Positions 24,524 to 35,790 of a stretch of 64,000 nucleotides of DNA are shown here, piece by piece. Position 1 is the first letter of the stretch. Every line of letters starts with the position of its first letter. A program made the translations under genes and the position numbers. The DNA lies in NCBI RefSeq assembly GCF_026210795.1, contig NC_089432.1:4030001-4094000 (forward strand). The letters run 5' to 3'. Source of the stretch: Rhizophagus irregularis. Its lineage: Eukaryota > Glomeromycota > Glomeromycetes > Glomerales > Glomeraceae. The notes below the pieces were generated by a model. It ran no database searches and was not told the DNA's origin. It saw only the letters and a list, made by a program, of their open reading frames with translations.

Positions 24524-24764
24524 TAAGCAATTTAAATGAATATAATAGTTGGTTATAATGAATTAATTTACATTTTCAAGTCAAATTATTCAAAACCATT
24601 TTTTTATTTATAAATACTTTAATAGTTTAAAATTATTAAATTATTTATATTTACCTTTAGAATCATTAATAGTATTTAAAACTAGTATTATTATATTGTA
24701 AATTTATTAGGATAATTCTAATTTGTGTTAAACTGAATTCATGTTCATGCTACATGCTTTTTAC

Positions 24765-24786
24765 CTTCATCATTACTATCAGCCAT
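24765..24786 (-). CDS. Putative 22-nt first exon of the 18582 kinase gene
   Basis: AAAGAAATGGCTGATAG context, then MADSNDE plus one base, followed by a donor GTAAAA at 24764. Arithmetic: 22 + 1 (T at 19839) + 217 + 885 = 1125 nt, divisible by 3; without the 1-nt exon it is 1124 and fails. Any number of the 3-nt spacers keeps the frame, and reading all 45 in order gives no stop. The upstream sequence is an A/T-rich purine tract. The assignment is inferred; another start cannot be excluded. Confidence 0.5.
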
Positions 24787-25652
24787 TTCTTTTCTTTTTT
24801 TTTTCTTTAAACAAAGTTTATTAAAATTCATGATCGAATCTAAATGCAAACTGATATGATGAGAAGAAAAAGATGTTGAAACTCCCTTAAAATCATTAAT
24901 TTCTTATTGTAGAATTTTATGCATGCAGAATGTGGATCATATCATTATTATTTTACAAATTTGGAAAGAATGACCCGTTCTGATTAAAAAGTCTAATTTT
25001 ATCCATATAATAGTGAGTTGAGCCGCATTCCTAATTGCCGATCATTTTGACACAAATTCATGTGATGATGTATTTCAGGATCAACAAATCATGCCCCCAT
25101 TATTTGTGGCTATCTTTATGCACTGCATATTGGTTAGAGTATTACATAAACCATTACGATACTGTCGAAACTTGTTCATGTACTTTTCAGAAAAATACAA
25201 GGTAAAGATCCTTATACATTTTTGATTTGTAGCATATTTATCATTGTAGAGTGTAGAGTATTACGTAAACCAATACGAAACTTATTCTGATATTCTGTTA
25301 AAATAAAAAATTTCAATTACTATCTTTAATCTTAATTTTCTATAACGGAAAATTTCAATAAGAAATATAATATATCTCCATCTTACGTTTTGGGATATAT
25401 TAGTTGATCAGTTTTTACTTAATCAAAAATCTTAAAAAAGTGTATCATCAGATAAAGTAGAATTAAAGCAAATTTATTCAGTCCTTAACTATAAGTCGAA
25501 TTTTATAGTCAAGAGTTAGTCTTTTTTACAGCATTTCATATTATTTCATATTTAGTTGCAAGCAACTATTGCGGTAATATTGAGTTGAAAAATTGACGAA
25601 AATATTCCATATTGAATTCGGTTCTGTAATCGTACCATAAAAAAGTAAAACA
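24787..25652. other. Intergenic region between two divergent genes
   Basis: Presumed promoters of the kinase gene (minus) and of the small gene at 25653 (plus). A direct repeat resembling GAGTATTACATAAACCA occurs near 25137 and 25256. The stretch at 25032-25050 matches, inverted, the island near 7677. Confidence 0.45.
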
Positions 25653-26469
25653 ATGGATAATCTGCCATCTGGTCCTGAGAAAACGCACGGATCAAATGGT
25701 AAAAAATCGGATACACTAAATAGTTTTTCTTTATTCTTTATAGATTAATAGATATAGTATCCTTATTTTTGTAAGTTTCAGATTTGGAGACTTGAAAAAT
25801 TTATTAACAAATTATTTAGCCAAATATTCGTGACTTATAAGATAGATAGAATTTGTTAATTAATTAGTTTATAATATTATAGACGTGACTTGCCAAAATC
25901 ACTCGATTTAATAAATTTATTTTTACCAGGATAATTTTTTATGACAATTAACTTTTGTTCTGACCAGTCATACAATTTAATAACCTTGCTTTATGAAACT
26001 TAATAAAATATTATTACTTTTTTTTCTTTTAATTTTCAGTCACACCATTTCGGAAAGTATAATTTAAAAAGTTAAAAAGAAACTATATTGACTTATTGAC
26101 TTAACCTGTTAAAGGATGCGGGAGTGTAACTTTATGAAATTCTAAGAGAAATACAATTAGCTACCAGAGTGCTTTTTTCCTATAATTGTGTTGGCATAGA
26201 AAGCGAAGGTATGTACTATTGTATAAGCACTTGTAGTTTACAATCGCTTAGATCTAATAATTTTTGTTATTTCACAGATGATTGTTAAGAATACAATTGA
26301 ATTTGTTGAACAAAAGAAATATTTGGAGGATAAAGGAAATATAGACGATCAGCTTCAAAATTTACAAAATATAAATCAAGCTATTGCCCACAAGACTAGC
26401 AAAAGGGTTATTCCGAACTCTAATAACAAGTCTAAAAGTAATTCTAAGAAATTGTCTCTTAATCACTAG
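25653..26469 (+). CDS. Small four-exon gene with two microexons (87 aa), unknown function
   Basis: Model: join(25653..25698, 26040..26056, 26200..26208, 26278..26469), 264 nt, frame closed. Exons are 46, 17, 9 and 192 nt; acceptors TTTTCAG, GGCATAG and TTTCACAG, donors GTAAAA, GTATAA and GTATGT. The protein starts MDNLPSGPEKTHGSN, continues through TPFRKKAK into a charged helix (MIVKNTIEFVEQKKYLEDKG), and ends in a Ser/Lys/Asn-rich tail. No membrane segment or signal peptide. The frame only works with the 17-nt exon included, which supports the model. Family not recognised. Intron 1 contains a dispersed repeat (25826-25985). Confidence 0.65.
25826..25985. repeat. Dispersed repeat, copy A
   Basis: Shares extended similarity with 38445-38625: ATAGACGTGACTTGCC, TTTAATAAATTTATTTTTACC and ATTAACTTTTGTTCTGACCA-like blocks in the same order and orientation. 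It lies in intron 1 of the small gene. Confidence 0.6.
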
Positions 26470-27440
26470 GTCGTTGCATAAATTCGAACATGAATTAAAA
26501 CATTGATTCAATAGAATAAAATTGCAATTTAGCGTCACTTTCGTTGTGTGTCATCGAATAAATTTTTTAATTTTCTTAATCAATAAAATTTTTTTAAAAT
26601 TAGCGAACGTAATAGAGATCATGCGAATTATTACCAATAAAATAACAAAATACTATGCAAAATTATTATTTTTTTTTTTAAAAAAAAAAATTCTAGCTAA
26701 AAAGGAAATTCATTCCTAGATTTTTTAACATACCATGATTAAATTTTATTTTATTTTATTTTATTTATTACGATTGTGTATTTATAATGCACAAATCTAA
26801 TAATTTAACATGTGATTATAAATTTTGTAGTTATATTTTTTATAGAGTCTATGAAATGTCTGTAACTCTATATATCCAACATAAATTTTATAAGATCTCA
26901 TTCAACTCACCGACAACGACAATTATACAGGTATATTATACCGACAATCAAATTACTGATAAATATATTTATTTCTTTTTGTAAATGGGAATTGTTTTTC
27001 TTTCTTGAAAATCTTGACAAGCAATCTAAAGCATATGACAATTGCAAATCAAATTCACGTATAAAATTTTAATATCAGATGTATAAATATCAATTAAATT
27101 ACATCAATATTTAACTAATTTTTTTGTATAAAAGGAAATTATATTATTTTGTACGCAGTCAATAACAATTTTTTCTAATCTCTTTTCTTCGTATTCGAAT
27201 GATACCCCTTTTTTTTATTATTTTTTTTAGTAGATATGCGCGTTTCTTCATTGAATATTTATAAGAATATAACATATAATTACAAATGTCTCATTTGTTT
27301 ATGAATAGCATAATAAATAACTAATACTTGTTAACGATAATATCAGATATACTAGAGGACGATCGATTTTTATGAGTTCAGGAAGAGCAATAATGACACA
27401 AAGTGATATAATTATAATATGATAAGTTACATCAGTTATG
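26470..27440. other. Gene-free AT-rich stretch
   Basis: A T-run directly followed by an A-run at 26669-26690 resembles the 3' tails of the LINE copies in this window, but I find no flanking target duplication. No gene seen. Confidence 0.45.
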
Positions 27441-27454
27441 GGTTTTATAATGGT

Positions 27455-27600
27455 ATTAGAGATGCGATCTGGATAGCCGTAGATAATCCATCACGGAATT
27501 TATCCGTTATCCGTATTTGATTATTATTATTGTGGTTTTCAAATTTCATGCCGATCATGTGTCCGATCAAATTAATATATATTTGGATAAATAGACTTAT
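27455..27600. repeat. Word-iterated island (ATCCG / CGGAT), part 1
   Basis: Repeated GATCTGGATA, GATAATCC, ATCCGTTATCCG and CGATCATGTGTCCGATC words. Possibly related to a similar island at 28735-28865. No frame. Confidence 0.4.
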
Positions 27601-28734
27601 TTAAAGGGTATGTTTTATTTCAAACTATATACTTATAAAAGTTTAAATCACAACATTTTTTAAGATACACAATAAATCAGTAAAATCACAAATAATGATC
27701 TATCCATAAAATGATACTGAAGAAAATAGGAATCCCGATGAAGTTTTCATAATAGAAGTTGCTTTTTAACCTATTTAGAAGTGATGTGCTAGACATTTGG
27801 AATTGTTAAATTGTTTATTGCATATTTCTCTAAAAAATTGATGGATTATTTAAATAATAGAAATGAAAAATAATTTTATGAGATCAAATAGTGGTGATAA
27901 GAGAGATACTATTGTATAATTATGAGTATATGAGTTTATTTATTTTGTTATTTCTGCCATTTTTTTTTTTAGAAAATTTTCTAATAATTACTTTTTGTGT
28001 TAGATATTGCATAACATACGTAAATTAATAGATTGAAAAATTAATTTAGGTAATTTAAAGTTATAGATTTATCGTTATTTTATTTTACTCGATTTTTTTT
28101 TAAAATATTTTAATATAACTCAATAATATAATTTATTTAACATATTTTAATTTTTAGTAATTTATATTTTTTTTCCAATATTTATTATCAACAATTATAA
28201 TAAAATTACTAAATTTGATTCTTTATTTTGACTTATTTACGTGGATTTAATGGATTATATGATCCACAAAGGATCTGGTGTCAAATAAAAGTAAAAAATT
28301 ATGTGAAAAAATTATTGTAAAAAAACAAACAATTTGAAACTTTGGGATAAATATTATGTATTAAAATATGTTAAGTGTTGAATGTGTTTCACATAAAGAG
28401 TATTATTTATGGTTACTATTGATTGACATAATTTTTGCATCTTTTGTAGTTGACTCACGGATCGGATTAATATTATTGAAATCGCGTTCGATTCTATATA
28501 CAGTATAAGAGATTATGCTATAATTGATTATACCCTAGCCTTAGTTATGCCAAAGGAATATCCTCCTCCTAATTTATCTTTACTCTCTTCATTGTTAGGG
28601 GTCATTAAATGAGTGGTTATATATCACATGATTGCCAATCATTTGCGATAGTTAATATCACGTGACCCTGCATTTTGAGTTTTTTTACTTTTTTTAACCT
28701 GTAAATGAGTATTGTTTGCTATATACTATTGTAT
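27601..28734. other. Gene-free AT-rich stretch
   Basis: Nothing recognisable between the two ATCCG-rich islands. Confidence 0.5.
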
Positions 28735-28865
28735 AACAACAGATAACGGATTATCCGATGGACTAATCCAGATTTATCCATTACGGATGATGCATCCAGA
28801 AAATTATTCGTTATCTGGATTCGGATATAAAGAGGATCATCCGAATGAATGGATTTCGGTATATG
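28735..28865. repeat. Word-iterated island (ATCCG / CGGAT), part 2
   Basis: GGATTATCCGATGG, ATTACGGATGATGCATCC, TCTGGATTCGGAT and GGATCATCCGAATG follow one another, so GGAT/ATCC recurs about ten times in 130 bp. It is strongly self-complementary. Confidence 0.6.
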
Positions 28866-29162
28866 ATATACCATAAATGTTCAGATCATTATTTATATTA
28901 ATTCGGTAATTCAAAACCTTATTATATGAGAGTTTCATTTTAATCTATTTGCACCTTATGATATTTAAACGTTATACCAATAAACAAAGAATTTATAATA
29001 TTAACCAATTAATTAACTTAACTGATTTTTAATAGGTTAACGCTCTAATACTGGTTTGCAGATCTATTTTATTGTTTATCTGCATTAATTCTTAATAAAA
29101 TCAACATTTTTTTTGACTTTATTTAAAATAATTTTTTTTTTTAATTTCTTTCAAGATTTAAA

Positions 29163-30857
29163 ATGATAATTCAAAACGAAAATACTTATAGTTCTGATAC
29201 TTCATCTACCTCTTCTATTCCTCCCTCGCTTATAAATGAATTAAATAGATTGAACTTCAATGAAGAACGTCTAAAACGCTATGCCGATGAGTCAATTAAT
29301 TTAATTTCCAATAACAAAGAAAATGAATTAAGGACTAAAACTACATTTTTACGAGAAATGGCTATTTCCGAAATACTCAATAACATCAAACTTTCAATGA
29401 AAGTTGATCTTTGCTTTGTATTAGATTGCACTGATTCTATGAGGTATCATATTGCTGCTGCTAAAGACTGTATCTTTAAAGTGACGAATTATATTAAACA
29501 TACAAATCCAAGCATTGAACTTTGGGTTGGTTTTTGTGGCTATCGAGATCATAATGATGGATCTTCGCGTCTACAAATTTTCGATTTTAACGACCAATAT
29601 GACCAATTTGTACAATATATGCTTAATGTAACACCGTCTAGTTCACCAGATAATGATATTCCAGAGGATGTTCTTGGAGGTCTTAATGCAGCAATAACAA
29701 AAATGAATTGGAAAAATGACACTCGGATTCTTCTTCATATTGGTGATAATCCACCACATGGTGGGAATTTTACAAATTTGACAGATAATTATCCAAATGG
29801 TGATCCATATGGTCTAACCGCAGAAAATGTACTAGAAAAGATGAAATCAAAAAGTATTCTTTATTTTTTTGGGAAAATTACAAATGAAACTGATAAAATG
29901 CTTAAAATATTCAGTGGTATAATTGGCGAAATCCCTGTATTTGATCTTATGGAAGATGATTCAATTAAATTATTTGAAAAATTTATTAAATTTGTTTCAT
30001 CATCAATCACTACTTCCGTTACACTAGTCAGTGTGATCGGAAGCAACTCTAAAGATATATATGCTTTACAACAAAGAAAACTCAATATGAATCCAAATGA
30101 ACCCAATTGGGATAATCTTAAATTACAAAAAGGAAATCTGTTGTGGTATTATTGTATTCCTAAAACTCTGGATGATCTCAAAAATCCAGGATACTTCAAC
30201 AAATCGAACCTCTCTTATAAAAGTTTCACCTTCAAGATTGCTTCACAACCGTTTTCTGCGGGTGCTGAGAAATATGCTTACTTTGCTCGTGATATCAAGA
30301 GTAAACCAGAAAAAGAAATAGTAATGAAAGAATACCTTAAAGTTGGGCGAAATAAATCTTTTGAAAGATATCTTGAGGCAGTAGAAGTTTCTACGGTTGC
30401 ACATTTTCTTTCTACGAAATTTAATTTAATTGCAGAAAAAAAAAATATTTCTAAAGTAAATTTTCTCGAGGTGAAACTTTTACGTGTTTGTAATCGATAT
30501 TATACTATAGAACCAAAACTTAATGCAGAGTATAAACGATTCAATTCAAATACTGGTGTAATTTCAAAACTTCGTCATACTCTTGAAGCATTTGCTCACT
30601 TCACATATGAATACACTAAAGGATATTTAGTGGTTTGTGATCTTCAAGGAATTGAAATAACTGACAAATTATTAACATTTCAAGGAATTGAAGTAGTTAC
30701 TGACGAATTCTTATTAACTGATCCAGCAATACATTGTATTAATCCTTTGAGATTTGGAGGAACAAATATTGGCAAAAAGGGAATTAACGAATTGTTCTTG
30801 GCAAATCATAGGTGCAATGATATTTGTAAAAAGTTAAAATTGAGTCATGTTCAATAA
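29163..30857 (+). CDS. VWA-domain alpha-kinase (564 aa), intronless
   Basis: Atypical Ser/Thr kinase of the alpha-kinase family (myosin heavy chain kinase / VwkA / eEF2K type) behind a von Willebrand A domain, an arrangement known from Dictyostelium VwkA and fungi. VWA about residues 80-285 with MIDAS DCTDS (88-92) and a second metal-site-like GGLNAA. Alpha-kinase about 345-556: FSAGAEKYAYFARDI, catalytic-type lysine in VMKEYL (K389), EPKLNAEYKRFN, VCDLQGI, LTDPAIHC, Gly-rich GGTNIGKKG, and HRCNDIC, the usual zinc-site His/Cys. The N-terminus is Ser/Thr-rich. An internal repeat QGIEITD / QGIEVVTD (495-514) lies between DLQG and TDP, where relatives are shorter, as I recall. The ATG follows an A/T-rich leader after a T tract. 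No intron is needed. Confidence 0.93.
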   Translation: MIIQNENTYSSDTSSTSSIPPSLINELNRLNFNEERLKRYADESINLISNNKENELRTKTTFLREMAISEILNNIKLSMKVDLCFVLDCTDSMRYHIAAAKDCIFKVTNYIKHTNPSIELWVGFCGYRDHNDGSSRLQIFDFNDQYDQFVQYMLNVTPSSSPDNDIPEDVLGGLNAAITKMNWKNDTRILLHIGDNPPHGGNFTNLTDNYPNGDPYGLTAENVLEKMKSKSILYFFGKITNETDKMLKIFSGIIGEIPVFDLMEDDSIKLFEKFIKFVSSSITTSVTLVSVIGSNSKDIYALQQRKLNMNPNEPNWDNLKLQKGNLLWYYCIPKTLDDLKNPGYFNKSNLSYKSFTFKIASQPFSAGAEKYAYFARDIKSKPEKEIVMKEYLKVGRNKSFERYLEAVEVSTVAHFLSTKFNLIAEKKNISKVNFLEVKLLRVCNRYYTIEPKLNAEYKRFNSNTGVISKLRHTLEAFAHFTYEYTKGYLVVCDLQGIEITDKLLTFQGIEVVTDEFLLTDPAIHCINPLRFGGTNIGKKGINELFLANHRCNDICKKLKLSHVQ

Positions 30858-32075
30858 TTTTAATATATTAGATTCAATATCAAAAATGTGACTGTATTAT
30901 GAATTTACAATCAATGTAATATTTATAAATTTATTTAAATAAAATATTATCTGAATATAATAACCGATTAAAAAAATCATTAAGAATTTTGAGACATTAC
31001 TTGTTTTTTATTGAACTGTTAACAATCCTAAAATTAATCAAGCAATATTATAAAATCCATTTGATTTATCGTAGAATTCAGTGATGACTTTCATACAGTA
31101 TAACGATTAAGGAATAAATCTATTATAGATATTGTATTTATAATAAATTTAATAAATAAATATTGTAATTCCATGTTAGCTATAATTATTACTAGACATA
31201 AGGTATAGTTGTTTCTCTTTTGCAAAAAAATTGTAACAAATCGCAAAATTTACATATACTGTATCTTAAGTTGTATGACTTGAAAATTTTGTGTAAATCT
31301 CATCATTCCCTGAGGAAACGGTTTTTTATAGCCTAAAATTTATGTTATGTTTTAACCTCAGCAGCAAAGAGATAATAAGAAATAGAATCAGTATATCGGG
31401 CAAATATTTAAAGGTATTTAAATACATTATGATCACTAAATTTACTAAATTACTCACAGGTTTTTGAGTTTGCTAAAGTCAATTGTTAAAAATTAAACTT
31501 CTGTGGAAACTAAAATCTTTTAAATGAAATTAAGATATAAGTATGGAAATAATGAGATTTTAGAATCATGACAGCGACCATTATTTAAATTTTGTAATAT
31601 ATATTTATTTTTGGATCATTTTAACGCTCACTGGAGGTGAAATTCACCATATCACGTGATATTTATTATCGTAGAGTAAAAAACAGACAATAGCCTTTTC
31701 CTATTCGGTAATCTGTCGTACTCTCTGAAATATAGTGGTACAATTTTTTTTTATATTTTTTAAAATAATGTGCCCCATAGACTCCCGGTCAAACGATCAT
31801 CAAAACACTTGCAAAGTATACTCTTTTTTGGTTGTGATCAACACGAAAAGTTTGCCTGCGAATTTAATATCTTAGATTTTAGATTATAGATTTAATAATA
31901 AGAATAATGAATCCTAAATCTAAGAGTATAACGCCCACCCTCCCTCCTTATGAACCGATGGGCTATATATATTTTTTTTCCTTCATTTTTTTTCATTTTA
32001 AAAAAAAAAAAAAAATTTCGGGTTACTCTACGTATTACGCAATATTTACTTACGCAAAAAAAAAAATTTTATTTT
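30858..32075. other. Gene-free stretch
   Basis: 3' flank of the alpha-kinase gene. It contains a palindrome GGTGAAATTCACC at 31636-31648 that recurs near 37915 and 37978. A T-run/A-run pair lies at 31989-32016. No gene. Confidence 0.5.
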
Positions 32076-32235
32076 ATACCCAATATAATTTATTAATTTA
32101 TTCAACAAATCAAAAAAATTTTCTTCATTGTCTTCATATATAAAAAATTACTCAAATACCCAATATAATTTATCAATTTATTCAACAAATCAAAAAAATT
32201 TTCTTCATTGTCTTCATATATAAAAAATTACTCAA
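32076..32235. repeat. 80-bp tandem duplication
   Basis: Two nearly identical 80-bp copies, each beginning ATACCCAATATAATTTAT and ending TAAAAAATTACTCA, in direct orientation. The near identity points to a recent event. Confidence 0.9.
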
Positions 32236-32856
32236 TGTATTATGCAATATTTACAAAAAATAAAATAAAGAAAATTTTACGTATTACTCAATATATACTG
32301 TATTATATAATATAAAATTTGTCAATTTATGTAAAAATAAATAAACCCATATATTACTGCAATATAAAATTTATTTTTTTCATAAAAATTTTTCAAAATT
32401 AACTTATTACGAAAATTATTACGAAAAATATATTTCGTAAAAATTATTTTTTCTTCATAAAAATTTTACACATTACTCAATCAATCAATATATTTTCCAG
32501 TATAAAATTTATTTATTCATAAAAAAATAATTTAAATCAAAGAAAAAAAACTGATCTTTATTTGTTTCCTATCTCTTTTTTTTTACTCATTTACTCAATC
32601 AAATTTCATAATTTCATAATTTTTACATTTACATAAATAAATAAATCGAATAAATTCATGTAAAAAAACTGGTATAAAAACAATTTTTTTTTTCGTGACT
32701 TTTATTTGACTGTTCTAATTTCCATAAAGGTATAAATAAATAAATAAATAATTACATATAATACAAAATATTACATTAATCAAAATATAAATTATTTCCA
32801 AATATATAAGTTGTTTACGATATAATATAAATTTTTATAGGCAATTTCTATTTGTA

Positions 32857-33089
32857 CACGGGGTGTTTAAACACGGGTCATATTAGTATATTAAAAACGG
32901 CATTCAAAACCTTCTTTAATGCCTTAAGTAAACTTGCAGAGCAGGTGAAAATACATATATTTATCTGTAATATAATAAGAATAAAAAGTAAAAGAGTATA
33001 ATGTCAGTAGCATTCAATTTCAAATTAAAAAACAAAAAATTAGTCTATTAAAAATTATATTTATATGACCCGTGTACAAACACCCCGTG
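32857..33089. mobile_element. Tc1/mariner-like MITE with TA target site
   Basis: Inverted ends of about 27 bp start CACGGGGTGTTT and continue ACACGGGTCATA after two variable bases. TA lies directly outside at 32855-32856 and 33090-33091. It is 233 bp with no coding capacity. 32236-32856 is plain AT-rich DNA. Confidence 0.8.
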
Positions 33090-33091
33090 TA

Positions 33092-33701
33092 AACTTTGAA
33101 ATTTTCATTTTTATATATTATCTATATAAAAAAAGGAAAGATTCGGATGATGTGGCTTAAATAATTACAATATTACATAAATTACTCGTGCTTCTAAAAA
33201 AAAAAATCCTAAAATAGGTTTTTTTGCGGCGATCAGACTCCTTTATTTTATTATCGAAAAAAAAAAATAGATCTTTAGTTAATCAAATCAAATAAATTTT
33301 TTTTAAAAAAAACGAATCTTTATTCTGGAGTGCAAGAATGATTATTAAAAAGAATCCACTCTTTATCATATTTTTTTTAAAAACTTTAATAAAAGAATTC
33401 CTTATATTTTAATTGAAACATTTTTTTTAAGTCTTTTTTTTTAATTTTTTTAAATAAAAAAAAATTTCATGTAATTAAAATAAAAATAAAAATATTTCAT
33501 GTCGTAAATTCATACACTTTGCATTTTTTTTTCTTCAGATTAAAACCCGATTATCATTTCATCTATTTAATATTTGTATATAAATACTCTGATATTTTTT
33601 TTACTTAAAAAAAAAACGTATATTTATATTTTTCAAATATACAGTTTTATTCTTAAAAAAAAAAAAAAATTACAATATCTTTTCTACCTCCTATATCCCT
33701 A
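33092..33701. other. A/T-run rich flank
   Basis: Many A8-A13 and T8-T11 runs. It would be the promoter side of the pseudogene at 33702. Nothing else seen. Confidence 0.5.
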
Positions 33702-34657
33702 ATGCCAGCAAAGTTGAGTACGATATGCTATATTCACGATTCAACCCAGAGGTCGACAAAGGAATATAGTATAAAGAAATAACTGGAATATCCAGACTGA
33801 GTGATGAAGACCCAACCAAAATCATATATCTAAAAATTAAAGCGTTTGTTCCATTGGATAAAGAAATTGATACACAAATCGAAGAATTTGAAAATGGCCA
33901 GATAATTTACTTGAGAGGTAAATTTATTGCCTGCAATGGATGGTACACGGTAATGTTACTTATTTTTAGTTCAAAAAACAAAAATTAAAATAAAATAAAA
34001 ATTAGTATCAAATTATTAATTTTGAAAAAATTGAATTAATAGGTCAATGCTACATCCATTAAACCTATGCCAAGTCTTGATTTTGATATGATGCCAGCTG
34101 TAGGCATAAACATAATGATGACAGGTTTGACCACTCAAACTGTTAAAAATGTAGGTGACGAATCTGTTCTTGACTTTCACGTGGAAGAAAATCTTGGAAA
34201 TAGAGAACCAAAGGATTTTTGGTTAGAGATGAGACATAATTCAAATATTAATTATTTGGCCAATAAAACTAATTCTATCAATCAAACCATGAGATCTACA
34301 ATGGCAATTTTATCAGGCCTACTCTATTATCAAGAATCCATCATAGATACCAGCACAACTGAAGAGTCTATACCTGGGAAACATATCTTGAAATTAGATG
34401 ATATATCACTAATTTCTAGCAACCGACCTAATACATCTGCTCAATCCATTAATCTACCATAGTTGAACCAAGAGTCAACAAGTTCAAGGAACACACCTCG
34501 TACACCAAGAGGATCTACACCACGTTTAAAAAGAGGTCGTGTTACACTTTCACAACTATCTTCCACCAGGAAGACTCGAAGCCAATCACTAGCATCCGCA
34601 TTACAAAAAAACCCCCTTCCAACCATGACCCAAAACGAAACCTCTAGTGAAACTTAA
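33702..34657 (+). pseudogene. Broken copy of a multi-copy hypothetical family
   Basis: ATG at 33702 reads MPAK, then one base is missing near 33714. The next frame reads EYDMLYSRFNPEVDKGI, meets TAG at 33767-33769, and continues YKEITG..YLKIKAFVPLDKEI..GQIIYLRGKFIACNGWYT up to an intron 33950-34042 (GTAATG..TTAATAG). Exon 2 reads VNATSIKPMPSLDFDMMPAVG.. to TAG at 34460-34462, after which the same frame stays open to 34657 (LNQESTSSRNTPRTPRG.., basic and Ser-rich). Between the breaks the protein is well kept. From memory it resembles an expanded Rhizophagus family with an OB-fold-like N-terminal half; function unknown. Confidence 0.65.
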
Positions 34658-35394
34658 ATAATAAAATTTATTTTCTTATTCTTTTTTAAAAATATATATA
34701 TATATATTTTTTTAACCATATAATTGCTGAGCATAAAAAAGTCAATAATAAACAAAAAAAGTATCAGAGATTGCATAAAACTTATTTTCCTTTATTAAAT
34801 ATATAAAATTTTTCACATTAATTTTTAATTTATTGTATTTTTTTTTAAATAATAAATAAAATTAAAACAATACACCAAATGAAACAATTTATTTTTCTTC
34901 ATTATTCTAATGATGATTTACAACATTTATGATAATCTCGTTTAAACAAATGCATTCTTACATTTCTAAAATTTATGATCTTTAATTATTTTAATATTAA
35001 AAAATAATATGCTCCAATCCCTGATTGTTGATCCCGTGATGCTATTAATTAATACGCTCGAATTTGTCCCCATCAGTTCCGTGTTCTGTGGTGGGTACTG
35101 AAACAAAAAAAATACTGGCTAGTTATTATATTAAAATTTAGTAAAATTCATTGCATCAAATTTTTTTTGTGTTTGAATAAACATATAAAAAAAAGTTTTT
35201 TCTATTGACCATTTAAGCATAAATTTTTAAAGTTTTATTGACAAAAAGTTTCTTTTTAAATTAACATAACTTCAATTAAACTATTACACCCATCCACTAA
35301 CCATTTAATCCAGATTTTTCATTAATTTAAAACCTATAGTAATGCATAATATATAATCCTTTATAATAATGAAAAATGAAATGAAAGTGAAATA
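34658..35394. other. Gene-free stretch
   Basis: AT-rich, no recognisable feature apart from a TA microsatellite at 34690-34706. Confidence 0.5.
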
Positions 35395-35790
35395 GGTTGA
35401 TGAAAACAGAAATGGGATGATGTAAAACAAAATGAAACAATACAAAGTGAATTGAGATGATGAAAAATAATGTGGAATGTTGCAAAACGAAATGGAGTGA
35501 TGAAAAACGATATGGAGCAATATGGAGTGATGAAAACTGATATGAAACGATATGAAGCGATATAGAGTGATGAAAACAATATGAAGTGATATAGAGTGAT
35601 GAAAAACGATATGGAGCGATATGGAGCGATATGGAGTAATGAAAAATGATATGGAGCGATATGGAGTGATGAAAACCAATATGGAACGATATGAAGCGAT
35701 ATGGCGTGATGAAAAACAATATGAAGCAATATAGAGTGATGAAAAACGATATGGAGCGATATGGAGTGATGAAAAATGATATGGAGCAAT
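35395..35790. repeat. Minisatellite, left part
   Basis: Units built from GATATGGAGC/T, GATATGAAGC and GATGAAAAAC-like ten-mers, giving a 20-40 bp higher-order pattern. Because ten-mers combine into multiples of 30, several long open frames occur on the minus strand; they are artefacts of the repeat. Continues after the element at 37097. Confidence 0.95.

Noticed and set aside
26669-26720. A third LINE 3' end (T-run followed by A-run)
   Set aside because: No flanking duplication and no LINE-like coding sequence upstream.
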